This document shows positions 26,592-34,694 of a stretch of 64,000 nt of DNA, piece after piece. Source of the stretch: Pedobacter alluvionis (GTDB lineage Bacteria > Bacteroidota > Bacteroidia > Sphingobacteriales > Sphingobacteriaceae); assembly GCF_003664035.1 (NCBI RefSeq), contig NZ_RCCK01000012.1, forward strand, positions 372,001 through 436,000, in the 5' to 3' direction. A program made the translations under genes and the position numbers. Numbering within the stretch: the first letter of the stretch is position 1; the number at the start of each line of letters is the position of its first letter. Below the pieces are notes generated by a model. The model ran no database searches. It was not told where the DNA came from and saw only the letters and a program-made list of their open reading frames with translations.

Positions 26592-27788
26592 ATGAACATT
26601 TTAGTAATTAACTCGGGAAGCAGCTCCTTAAAGTACCAACTTTTTAAAATGCCCGAAAAAGCGCCTATTTGCAGCGGGCTGGTAGAACGGATTGGCATTG
26701 AGGGCTCATTTATAAAACATACAGTTTATGCCAATAGCGAAAAACACAGCATAGAAGAAGCAGGTTTTATAGCCAACCATGGTGAAGCTTTAAAACAGGT
26801 TTTGGCATTATTAACACAGGGAGAATACGCAGTAATTACAAGTCCTGATGATGTTGCGGCTGTTGGTCATCGTGTAGTACATGGCGGTGAACATTTTTCT
26901 GGTCCGACAATTATTACTGATGAGGTAAAACAGCAGATCAAAAAGTTGTTTTCACTTGCTCCATTGCATAATCCTGTTAATTACAAGTGTATTGAAGTAG
27001 CTGAGCAGACTTTTGTGAATGCCAAACAAATTGCAGTATTCGATACGGCTTTTCATCAAACTATACCAGAACAGGCTTATCATTATGCCATTCCAGAATC
27101 GTACTATAAAGAGCATGGCATTAGGGTATATGGATTTCATGGTACCAGCCATAAATATGTAAGCGAACAGGCAATTAATTGGTTAAACAAAAAAGACAGT
27201 AAAATAATCAGCATCCACTTAGGAAATGGCTGCAGTATAACGGCTATTAAAAATGGTAAGTCAATAGATACCAGTATGGGTTTTGGTCCCCTAAGTGGCT
27301 TAATGATGGGCACACGTTCTGGAGATATCGATCCATCGGTTATTTTTCATTTAATGGAGCATTCCGGATATACCTTAGAACAACTGAGTACCCTGGTTAA
27401 TAAACAATCCGGGCTTTTGGGTGTAGGTGGCTCGAGCGATATGCGCGACATCAGAAAAATGGTAAACGAAGGAAATGCAGCAGCAGTTTTAGCCCTTAAA
27501 TTATATACCTACAGGATCAAGAAATTTATAGGTGCTTATGCTGCTATATTGAACGGCATTGATGCTATTATATTTACAGCAGGTGTTGGCGAAAACGACA
27601 GCAACATGCGTGAGGCTGTATGCTCAGAGCTGAATTATCTGGGTATTGAATTGGATCCGGCTCAAAATACAGGCTATAATGGCGAACTAAAAGAGATTAA
27701 CACTGCTGATTCAAAGGTTAAGATATTGGTTATTCCAACCAATGAAGAATACGAAATTGCACATCAATGCTTTAGACTTATAGGCTAA
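26592..27788 (+). CDS. ackA: Acetate kinase
   Basis: Transfers phosphate between acetyl phosphate and ADP. 398 residues, the normal length. The signatures are NILVINSGSSSLKYQLF at the N-terminus, AVGHRVVHGGEHF, VFDTAFHQTIP, YGFHGTSHKYV and the second ASKHA signature GFGPLSGLMMGTRSGDIDP. The start codon is one base after the pta stop. A 12-bp inverted repeat follows 32 bases downstream and probably ends the operon. Confidence 0.96.
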   Translation: MNILVINSGSSSLKYQLFKMPEKAPICSGLVERIGIEGSFIKHTVYANSEKHSIEEAGFIANHGEALKQVLALLTQGEYAVITSPDDVAAVGHRVVHGGEHFSGPTIITDEVKQQIKKLFSLAPLHNPVNYKCIEVAEQTFVNAKQIAVFDTAFHQTIPEQAYHYAIPESYYKEHGIRVYGFHGTSHKYVSEQAINWLNKKDSKIISIHLGNGCSITAIKNGKSIDTSMGFGPLSGLMMGTRSGDIDPSVIFHLMEHSGYTLEQLSTLVNKQSGLLGVGGSSDMRDIRKMVNEGNAAAVLALKLYTYRIKKFIGAYAAILNGIDAIIFTAGVGENDSNMREAVCSELNYLGIELDPAQNTGYNGELKEINTADSKVKILVIPTNEEYEIAHQCFRLIG

Positions 27789-27820
27789 TTGTAAAACTTT
27801 TGAATTTTGGCAGGGAAAAG

Positions 27821-27869
27821 ACTTCCGAAGTTTGCGCTATGGCCTTTCCGCTTTGCCAACTTCGGAAGT
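27821..27869. terminator. Bidirectional hairpin between convergent genes
   Basis: ACTTCCGAAGTT (27821-27832) pairs perfectly with AACTTCGGAAGT (27858-27869) over a 25-base loop. It lies between the ackA stop and the stop of the minus-strand VOC gene. T-tracts are short. Confidence 0.6.
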
Positions 27870-27879
27870 TTAGCCAGAC

Positions 27880-28263
27880 TTAGGACGTTTCCAAAATAGA
27901 CAAAATATTACCAGAAGGATCTCTAAACCAGGCAATGCTTGGGCCTCCGTTTCCACGGGAGATGCCTTTACTGTCTGTTTTTAAATACTCTTCATTATAA
28001 ATCTCAAACTTTACTCCCCTGGCAATCAATTCGTCGGCAGCCTGATCGATATTTTCTACAGGAAAGTTAAGCACCGTAAAAGTTGCAGGTACATGATTTG
28101 GCTTTGGATAAAGTAAAACATTTGCTGATCCGGGAATAACCAATTCGATTAAGCCCATTGGATTATCTTTAACTTCGATACCCAGTACTCCCTGATAAAA
28201 ATCTTTTAATTGCTGTACATCATCTACAGAAAATGAGCTGAATGCTTTTGAGTTTTGTAACAT
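27880..28263 (-). CDS. VOC-family (glyoxalase-like) protein
   Basis: 127 residues, one vicinal-oxygen-chelate domain made of two beta-alpha-beta-beta-beta units: [19 protein letters not shown] at the start and [15 protein letters not shown] at the end. The glutamate of the last motif is kept. Some metal ligands seen in true glyoxalase I are not clear, so a generic lyase, dioxygenase-like or binding role is all that can be said. Next gene on the same strand, upstream, is a DinB-fold protein about 115 bases away. Confidence 0.8.
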   Translation of the reverse strand: MLQNSKAFSSFSVDDVQQLKDFYQGVLGIEVKDNPMGLIELVIPGSANVLLYPKPNHVPATFTVLNFPVENIDQAADELIARGVKFEIYNEEYLKTDSKGISRGNGGPSIAWFRDPSGNILSILETS

Positions 28264-28378
28264 AAAATCTATTTATTAATCAATTTTTACGAGAACGAAC
28301 AGTTAAATTTAGCAGATTAAAACAATAGTAACCGGCTGCATAAGCGGCAAAGTACAAGCCCAAACGAGACAATTTCCT

Positions 28379-28855
28379 TTAGCTTTTCCAGGCACCCAAT
28401 AAACGCCTGACGACAACAATTTCGGCAATATGGTAAGCATTATGATCGGCAATCTGTAAGGCCTCGCGTAGTACACTTTGTCCATCGCCATGCGGAATTG
28501 GCTCATATAAGTCTGAAGAATCTAATAAAGCAATAAATTCTTCCAAGTCATCATCAATCTGTTTTAGGGTATTGTTCCAGGCATGTTCATCTTTAGGCGC
28601 CAGTTCTTTAGGCCAATATTCGTCTGGCCATTTAGGCGATTGATGCGATCCATCCTTACTAAATTGGAGCATATCCCACTGAGCGATTCTAATGTGTTCG
28701 GCCAATTGCCAAATACTGTATGGTAGGTTATAAGGCTTTTCGCCCAGGAGATTAAAAGGCAGGTTAGTGACTGCATCTTTAAACCCTACATGTGCTCCAC
28801 CCCCATTTAATAATTTTTTAAGTTCCGTAACCAGTATCGATGTTTGATTTTCCAT
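28379..28855 (-). CDS. DinB-family four-helix protein
   Basis: About 158 residues, cytoplasmic. The DinB fold's metal histidines appear to be His in IWQLAEHIRIAQWD and the pair in DHNAYHIAEIVVVRRLLG. The start is taken at MENQTS (28855) because the 15 upstream codons do not match the family. DinB-like proteins are metal-dependent enzymes or thiol transferases acting with bacillithiol or similar thiols in some bacteria. The role here is unknown. Confidence 0.8.
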   Translation of the reverse strand: MENQTSILVTELKKLLNGGGAHVGFKDAVTNLPFNLLGEKPYNLPYSIWQLAEHIRIAQWDMLQFSKDGSHQSPKWPDEYWPKELAPKDEHAWNNTLKQIDDDLEEFIALLDSSDLYEPIPHGDGQSVLREALQIADHNAYHIAEIVVVRRLLGAWKS

Positions 28856-28969
28856 AGTAATATGAGCAGATTGTATTAACCTAACAAACGTGATTCTCAT
28901 AGGTTTGTATAAAAATCAATTTTGGGGGCAGCATTTATTTTTTAATGCATAATTCTTTTAATTTTGGGC

Positions 28970-30043
28970 ATGAACCTATCTTTTCCGATCCTAAAAGAAT
29001 ACACGTACCTCAATACTGCCAATTCAGGCATTTTATCGACCAATTTGGCTGAATGGCGAACCCAACATGACCAGGCATTTATAGCAGGTGGGAGCATTTT
29101 CAAGATGGAAAATATGCCCATTATTACTGACCTCAGAAATAACATTGCTAAACTTTTCAGTTCAAAACCTGAGAATACCTATCTGGTTCAGAATTTCTCA
29201 GTCGGTTTTAATACTTTATTAAGTGGATTGGACAAAAACCATCGTTTTCTATTGCTGGAAGAAGAATATCCATCTGTGAGCTACCCTATAATCAGCATGG
29301 GTTTTGAATACCATAGTATAGCTATTCATGAAAAATTAGAAGAAAACATCATCACTGCCATAGAAAAATTTAAACCTACTGTACTAGCATTTAGCGTGGT
29401 ACAATACATTAGTGGATTTAGAATGGATGATGAATTTATCCAAAAGCTAAAAGCTACATATCCTGATCTTTTATTGATTGGTGATGGCACTCAGTTTTTA
29501 GGAACAACAAATTTTAATTTTGAAAAATCGGGCTTAGATGCATTGATTGGTAGTGGTTACAAGTGGCTTTTAGCTGGATATGGAAACGGTTATGCTTTGC
29601 TTTCCGACCAGATGAAAGATGCCATTTATAATAAAAACAAACTGGCCGAATTACCTACAGTGCCTTTCTTAAAAGGCAAAGATCATTTATCTATGTGTTT
29701 CGAACCCGGGCATCTGGATACCTTAAACTTCGGCACGTTAAACGAAAGTTTAAATTATCTTGGTTCATTTGGTTTCGATTGGATTGAAAAAACCACGCAA
29801 ACGCTCAGTAATCAAGCAAGATTGGAGCTAAATTCAAGAGGACTAGTTCCCGACTGGATGCTCGACAGAAAGTATCAATCGACAATTATGAGTATGCCGC
29901 TGGATCAAAAAACAGTAGATAAACTTGTTGCCGCCAAAATACTCTGCTCACCAAGAGGGGCAGGTACAAGGATTTCCTTCCATTTTTATAATAAGGAAGA
30001 GGATTTAAACCGGTTGTTACAAGTTTTAGATGGCAAGAGCTAA
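28970..30043 (+). CDS. Class V aminotransferase-fold PLP enzyme, EgtE candidate
   Basis: 357 residues, cytoplasmic PLP enzyme of the cysteine desulfurase / isopenicillin-N epimerase-like group. The cofactor lysine is in IGSGYKWLLAGYG, and the aspartate that contacts the pyridine nitrogen is in LIGDGTQFLG. C-terminal substrate-binding motif SPRGAGTRISFHFYN. The ATG at 28970 is preferred to the TTG two codons earlier. It converges on the egtD gene and overlaps its stop by four bases. Ergothioneine synthesis needs a PLP C-S lyase of this fold (EgtE) to cleave the hercynylcysteine sulfoxide. No other candidate is in the island, so EgtE is a reasonable inference; a selenocysteine-lyase-like or unrelated role is possible. 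Confidence 0.7.
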   Translation: MNLSFPILKEYTYLNTANSGILSTNLAEWRTQHDQAFIAGGSIFKMENMPIITDLRNNIAKLFSSKPENTYLVQNFSVGFNTLLSGLDKNHRFLLLEEEYPSVSYPIISMGFEYHSIAIHEKLEENIITAIEKFKPTVLAFSVVQYISGFRMDDEFIQKLKATYPDLLLIGDGTQFLGTTNFNFEKSGLDALIGSGYKWLLAGYGNGYALLSDQMKDAIYNKNKLAELPTVPFLKGKDHLSMCFEPGHLDTLNFGTLNESLNYLGSFGFDWIEKTTQTLSNQARLELNSRGLVPDWMLDRKYQSTIMSMPLDQKTVDKLVAAKILCSPRGAGTRISFHFYNKEEDLNRLLQVLDGKS

Positions 30044-31014
30044 TCTACTTTCCAAATGGCATCTACAAAATATTGGTTGTGATCAAAAAAACGTTGAAGA
30101 GGTTTAAAGCCTGTTTTCGCGGCCAGTTGATCAATATCACCTAAAGAATATTTTTGTGAGATTTCCATAAAAATATATTCATTTTCGATAAAATGAATGG
30201 CATGGCGGCCAATATTTACAATCTGGTTTTTTAAACTGATAAGGTAACTTTTACAGGCACCTGATGCCGGATCGTAACTGGCATAATGTTCAAATTGATC
30301 AATATTAAAATCACCATCGAGTTCTTTATTGATGCGTTGAAGTAGATTGAGATTGAAAGATCTGGTAATTCCGCCTTTATCGTTATAGGCAGCTAAAATT
30401 TGTTGTGGATTTTTTTTGAGGTCGAAACCGATAATGAGCAGGTCGTTTGGAGAAAGTAATTGCTTTAAAGACAAACAGAAACTTTCAGCATCGGCAATTG
30501 TCATGTTACCAATATTTGCGCCCATAAACAGCACCACTTTTCTACGTTCCGACAGTTCAGTGGCTTTTTTCAGCATGTCGAAATAATCGCCATTTAGCCC
30601 TTTAATATCCAACGAAGGAAGTTTTTTAGGCAGATTTTCTTCCAGATCTGAAATTACATGCGCTGAAATATCAATCGGAAAATAACTAAATTCCATCTGA
30701 TCGTCCATCAGTGATTTTAACAGATGAATGGACTTGGTGGCATCACCGGCACCCAACTCGATCAGGTCGAAGGCAGTACCATCTGCAGATATGGCTTGCG
30801 AAAGTTGCGCAGACTGATACTGGAGGATTTCCATTTCTGCATTGGTTAGATAATATTCTTCCATTTCCATAATCTGCTGAAATATGCGGTCTCCGGTAGC
30901 ATCATAAAAATACTTGGAAAGCATAAATTTTGGCTCAGATCGTAGTCCTGTTAAGGTTTCCTGAAGAAATTGCGTTTTGTTGTCGGTTGTTATTTCAATG
31001 GTAGTGGTGCTCAT
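30040..31014 (-). CDS. egtD: L-histidine N-alpha-methyltransferase
   Basis: Makes hercynine (trimethylhistidine) from histidine with three SAM, the first step of ergothioneine synthesis. 324 residues, the usual EgtD length. The SAM-binding motif DLIELGAGDATKS is at about 83-95, preceded by the EgtD N-terminal region SKYFYDATGDRIFQQI and MEEYYLTNAE. The later VLFMGANIGNM and GFDLKKNP also fit the family. It is the last gene of the minus-strand operon and starts seven bases after the egtB stop. Together they give the minimal EgtD-EgtB core; no egtA or egtC gene is present here, which suggests that EgtB uses cysteine directly, as in other two-gene pathways (inference). Confidence 0.93.
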   Translation of the reverse strand: MSTTTIEITTDNKTQFLQETLTGLRSEPKFMLSKYFYDATGDRIFQQIMEMEEYYLTNAEMEILQYQSAQLSQAISADGTAFDLIELGAGDATKSIHLLKSLMDDQMEFSYFPIDISAHVISDLEENLPKKLPSLDIKGLNGDYFDMLKKATELSERRKVVLFMGANIGNMTIADAESFCLSLKQLLSPNDLLIIGFDLKKNPQQILAAYNDKGGITRSFNLNLLQRINKELDGDFNIDQFEHYASYDPASGACKSYLISLKNQIVNIGRHAIHFIENEYIFMEISQKYSLGDIDQLAAKTGFKPLQRFFDHNQYFVDAIWKVD

Positions 31015-31021
31015 GTTTATT

Positions 31022-32170
31022 TTATTTTACCAGGCGTATGCCCGTATATTGCCATCTTAAATGCGGATGAAAGAAATTTCGATAAGTAATGCGTGAATGA
31101 TTTTGCGGAGTAGCTATGGATGCTCCGCGAAGTACTTTCTGATTGACCATAAATTTGCCGTTATATTCGCCAATTGCCCCGGGTGCTTTACTAAAGCCAG
31201 GATAAGGGAGGTATGCGCTTTCAGTCCACTCCCACCTTTCGCCCCAATTAAAGCTTTTTGCCGCCACTTCCCATTCAAATTCGGTTGGCAAACGCATGCC
31301 GCTCCAACTGGCATAGGCGTAAGCTTCGTAATAACTGACATGACTTACCGGCGCATTCGGATCAATTGGTAAAAGTCCGTCCAAAGTGTAATTAAACCAT
31401 TCTTCATCAATCAAATGCCAGTACATGGGTGATGTGATGCCGTTGCTTTTTACCCAATCCCATCCTTCGGAGTGCCAATAATTAAAATTTTCATATCCGC
31501 CTGCTTTGATAAACTCCAAAAATTCAGCATTGCTGACTAATGTTTTACTGATGGCAAAATCGTGCAGGTAAACTTTATGTTTGTTCAGTTCATTGTCAAA
31601 GCTAAAACCCGTTCCTTCATAACCGATTTCGTAAATTCCTGCTGAGATATCGATCAAACCAGATTCATTTTCACTCGCTAAAATTTCTTTTTTATCTTTA
31701 GTGTAAACAGGGAATAATGGATTATTGCCAAGAATATATTTAATATCGGTTAATAACAATTCCTGATGCTGCTGCTCGTGATTAAAGCCCAAAACCAACA
31801 ATTCCGTAACTTCATCCTTTAAAGGTGTGTTTAAAAAAATTGTCATGGCTTCATCTACATAAGCCCGGTATTGGTAAATTTCGTTCACGCTTGGCCGGCT
31901 TAAATTACCCCGGTCGGTACGGATTACCCGATTGCCAACGGTTTCGTAATAACTATTGAATACAAAATTATAATCGTCGTTATATACCTGATAGTTAGCC
32001 GAAAATGGCTTCAATATAAAGGTTTCGAAGAACCAGGTGGTATGCCCCAAATGCCATTTAGGTGGACTTACATCTACAACAGGCTGCACCACATAATCTT
32101 CAGTTTGTAAAGGTTCACAAATCTGCTCGGAATATTTCCGAATCTGTAAGTATTCTTCTAGCAGTGTCAT
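31022..32170 (-). CDS. egtB: Ergothioneine sulfoxide synthase
   Basis: Non-heme iron enzyme that joins a thiol donor to hercynine and oxidises it to the sulfoxide. 382 residues, somewhat shorter than the mycobacterial enzyme (about 430). An N-terminal DinB-like domain carries the iron ligands: His in WHLGHTTWFFETF (about 40) and the HX3HXE motif NHEQQHQELLL (about 130). A C-terminal FGE-sulfatase domain has MRLPTEFEWEVAA, ERWEWTES and ends with RWQYTGIRLVK. It shares one base (TAATG) with the upstream transporter gene and is seven bases from egtD. The donor (cysteine or gamma-glutamylcysteine) cannot be read directly. Confidence 0.93.
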   Translation of the reverse strand: MTLLEEYLQIRKYSEQICEPLQTEDYVVQPVVDVSPPKWHLGHTTWFFETFILKPFSANYQVYNDDYNFVFNSYYETVGNRVIRTDRGNLSRPSVNEIYQYRAYVDEAMTIFLNTPLKDEVTELLVLGFNHEQQHQELLLTDIKYILGNNPLFPVYTKDKKEILASENESGLIDISAGIYEIGYEGTGFSFDNELNKHKVYLHDFAISKTLVSNAEFLEFIKAGGYENFNYWHSEGWDWVKSNGITSPMYWHLIDEEWFNYTLDGLLPIDPNAPVSHVSYYEAYAYASWSGMRLPTEFEWEVAAKSFNWGERWEWTESAYLPYPGFSKAPGAIGEYNGKFMVNQKVLRGASIATPQNHSRITYRNFFHPHLRWQYTGIRLVK

Positions 32171-33741
32171 TAATTTTTATTCAGATAATTTTTAAGGTCT
32201 GTGATGCTATTAACATTCAGTTCTTTTGATTGTTTTTGCCGCATCATTAAAGCATAAGAATTATTAAAACCGATTGGTTTTAGCCATTTGATTTTAAACT
32301 TTTTCTCAAATTCGGTAGAGACATAATCATAAGTTTTGTTTCTATCGTGCGCAATTTCCTTTGCAATTTTTGGATCAGGCTGTAATAAAACCAGTAAACC
32401 TGTCCCGGTATATTCAGGGTAAAAGTCAATCTGATCGTTCATCAGCGCATCAAAACAGATTTTTGTTCCGCCCAATCCGGTTTTAGTAGCTACATTGTAA
32501 TCTGTATTCCCTTTAATCAACATGCTGTACATTTCAGTAAGAATATATTGCTCGCCAAAAATCTTAGATCCTATGCGCACGGTACCTTTATGTCCATTTT
32601 TAGGCGCTTTATACAAACCATTACTGATCAGGAAATCCTTTGCTACCCGCTCCGGCTGTTGATGAAGGTAATCTGTTCTGTAATTCAGATCAGTCATGAT
32701 CGAATCTGTAATTTTCCCGGAGAGTAGATTGAGGGCTTTTTCCAATTCGGGGAATTGTTTTAAAGCTTCATCACGAACAATCGGTGCAGCATAATAGGGC
32801 GGAAAAATATTCTTATCGTCTTTTAAAATTTTCAGGTCAAAAGCTTTTAAGCGGCCATCGGTAGAATAGCCGCTGATTACATCCAGTTCTTTTGCAAAAG
32901 CAGCTTTGTACATCACTGCATCGCTGATCACGATGGTATGTATTTTTAAACCATAAGTTGATTTTAATCCGAGGTCGCCATCCTGCCTGCCCATAAATTC
33001 GGGAGTAAATCCCGCTGTTAAAGTAGAGCCATAAGCGGTTGGTAAAGCATAAAAACCGCCCAAAATCAAAATCACGATAGGAAAAACGTACAAGGCTTTC
33101 CTCAACTTCTTAAAATCCATTTTCTGGACAAGCGAAAGTAAAGCATCGAGTATAATTGCCAATAAAGCGGCTGGAATGGCTCCAGCCAAAATCATATTGG
33201 TATTATTGAGCGAGATACCGCCAAAAATAAACTCACCCAAACCTCCAGCGGCAATAAATGAGGCCAAAGTGGCCACGCCCACATTTATTACGGTTGCAGT
33301 ACGGATACCGGCCAAAATAACGGGCATAGCAAGCGGCAATTCTACTCTTAGTAAAATCTGGCCTTTACTCATCCCCATGGCCCTGGCCGCTTCTTTAACA
33401 TGCTGATCAATGCCAATAATGCCCGTATAAGTATTTCGAATAATCGGCAGCAAGGCATAAATGAGCAGTGCTACGATTGCCGGTTTTGCACCAATCCCTA
33501 AAACCGGGATCATAAAACCCAATAAAGCGATGCTTGGTATGGTTTGCAATACCCCTGCAATGCCCAAAACCGTTCCAGAAAGTTTACGCTTTCTCGCAAT
33601 CAATATACCTAAGGGTAAACCGATGGCAATAGCGAGGATTAAAGAAATAAAGGTTAAACCTACATGCTGTAAAGTTTGACTGAGCAGTTTATCAGATTGC
33701 CCTGACATAAATTGCCATAAGGTTTGCTGTTGCTCATTCAT
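32170..33741 (-). CDS. ABC permease fused to a circularly permuted binding domain, EgtU-like
   Basis: 523 residues. About 1-235 is an OpuBB-type permease with six or seven membrane helices and the ATPase-contact EAA loop EAARAMGMSKGQILLRVELP (117-136). About 244-523 is an OpuBC/ProX-type binding domain in reversed order. First comes the half that is normally C-terminal (FTPEFMGRQDG, GYSTDGRLKAFDLKILKDDK, FPPYYAAPIV, GKITDSIMTDLNY, 244-377). Then comes the normally N-terminal half (VRIGSKIFGEQYIL, GLGGT, IDFYPEYTGTG, WLKPIGFNNSYAL, 387-523). The family imports glycine betaine or choline. Here its place inside the egtBD operon points to ergothioneine uptake, like the fused permease/binding protein EgtU. 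The ATPase gene overlaps its start by eight bases. Confidence 0.85.
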   Translation of the reverse strand: MNEQQQTLWQFMSGQSDKLLSQTLQHVGLTFISLILAIAIGLPLGILIARKRKLSGTVLGIAGVLQTIPSIALLGFMIPVLGIGAKPAIVALLIYALLPIIRNTYTGIIGIDQHVKEAARAMGMSKGQILLRVELPLAMPVILAGIRTATVINVGVATLASFIAAGGLGEFIFGGISLNNTNMILAGAIPAALLAIILDALLSLVQKMDFKKLRKALYVFPIVILILGGFYALPTAYGSTLTAGFTPEFMGRQDGDLGLKSTYGLKIHTIVISDAVMYKAAFAKELDVISGYSTDGRLKAFDLKILKDDKNIFPPYYAAPIVRDEALKQFPELEKALNLLSGKITDSIMTDLNYRTDYLHQQPERVAKDFLISNGLYKAPKNGHKGTVRIGSKIFGEQYILTEMYSMLIKGNTDYNVATKTGLGGTKICFDALMNDQIDFYPEYTGTGLLVLLQPDPKIAKEIAHDRNKTYDYVSTEFEKKFKIKWLKPIGFNNSYALMMRQKQSKELNVNSITDLKNYLNKN

Positions 33742-34693
33742 GCAGCTGTGCGTTTTGGTATTGATTAAATCCTTTGGTTAGCTGCCCGAAATTGATCGAT
33801 TTGATTGCCTGATCAGCACCTGAAACGAAAAGCTCAGGCCGGTCATTATTCCTTAATAATTCCATGGCTTCCCATATACTTAAATTAGCAGATTTACTTT
33901 CTCCTTTATGAATGGTTTCTTCAGGTAAATAAGTCCAAATATCCTGGATATTAATTACTTTAAACTCTAATGCCAGCCTTTTTCCGGCGAGAAAATTCCT
34001 GGCAAAATCATTTATGGGCCGATATAATAATTCTTTGGGTGTTCCAATCTGAACTACCTCACCTTTATCCATTAAACAGATCCGGTCTGCCAGTTCAAAA
34101 GCTTCCTGAACATCATGTGTCACCATCACAATCGTTTTTCTTTTCAACTCTTCGAGTGCTTTAAATTCTTTTTGGATACTGGTGCGGGTAACGTTATCTA
34201 AGGCTCCAAAGGGTTCATCCATCAACAATACCGATGGATCGGTAACCAACGCACGGGCTAGCCCTACGCGCTGCTGCTGTCCGCCACTTAACTCATGCGG
34301 ATACATCGCCAGCGTTCTTTCCGGTAGATGAAGTTTTTGGATCAATTCCTGCGTACGGCTTTTAATTTTTTCCTTATCCCATTTCAAAAGTTTAGGTACA
34401 AGTGCAATGTTCTCCGCAATGGTATAATGCGGAAAAAGACCAATATTCTGCATCACGTAACCTATCCCCTTGCGCAATACATCAGGATCCTGATTGGTGA
34501 TGTTTTCATTATTAATAAAAATCTGGCCTCCATCGGGCTCAATTAAACGATTGATCATTTTTAAAGTGGTGGTTTTACCACATCCACTGGTACCTAACAA
34601 TACCAATGTTTCCTTTTCGGCAACTTTAAAAGAGACTTGCTTTACCGCCTGGGTATCTCCAAATTTCTTGCTTATTCCTTTTAATTCGATCAT
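33734..34693 (-). CDS. ABC transporter ATPase, OpuBA/EgtV-like
   Basis: 319-residue ATP-binding subunit for the fused permease encoded just downstream; the reading frames overlap by eight bases. Walker A is LLGTSGCGKTTTLK, the signature motif LSGGQQQR, Walker B VLLMDEP with the D-loop GALD, and the switch histidine lies in MVTHD. After residue 240 there is about 75 residues of tail, which looks like half of the CBS pair that senses osmotic strength in OpuA, with SIWEAMELLRNN and SINFGQLTKG, but not a full pair. The small tail argues against osmotic gating and fits a thiol-uptake role (inference). Confidence 0.9.
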   Translation of the reverse strand: MIELKGISKKFGDTQAVKQVSFKVAEKETLVLLGTSGCGKTTTLKMINRLIEPDGGQIFINNENITNQDPDVLRKGIGYVMQNIGLFPHYTIAENIALVPKLLKWDKEKIKSRTQELIQKLHLPERTLAMYPHELSGGQQQRVGLARALVTDPSVLLMDEPFGALDNVTRTSIQKEFKALEELKRKTIVMVTHDVQEAFELADRICLMDKGEVVQIGTPKELLYRPINDFARNFLAGKRLALEFKVINIQDIWTYLPEETIHKGESKSANLSIWEAMELLRNNDRPELFVSGADQAIKSINFGQLTKGFNQYQNAQLHE

Positions 34694-34694
34694 A

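Noticed and set aside
33734..34693. Plain osmoprotectant importer
   Set aside because: Possible from family alone, but the tight linkage to egtB and egtD and the incomplete CBS tail make an ergothioneine role more likely.
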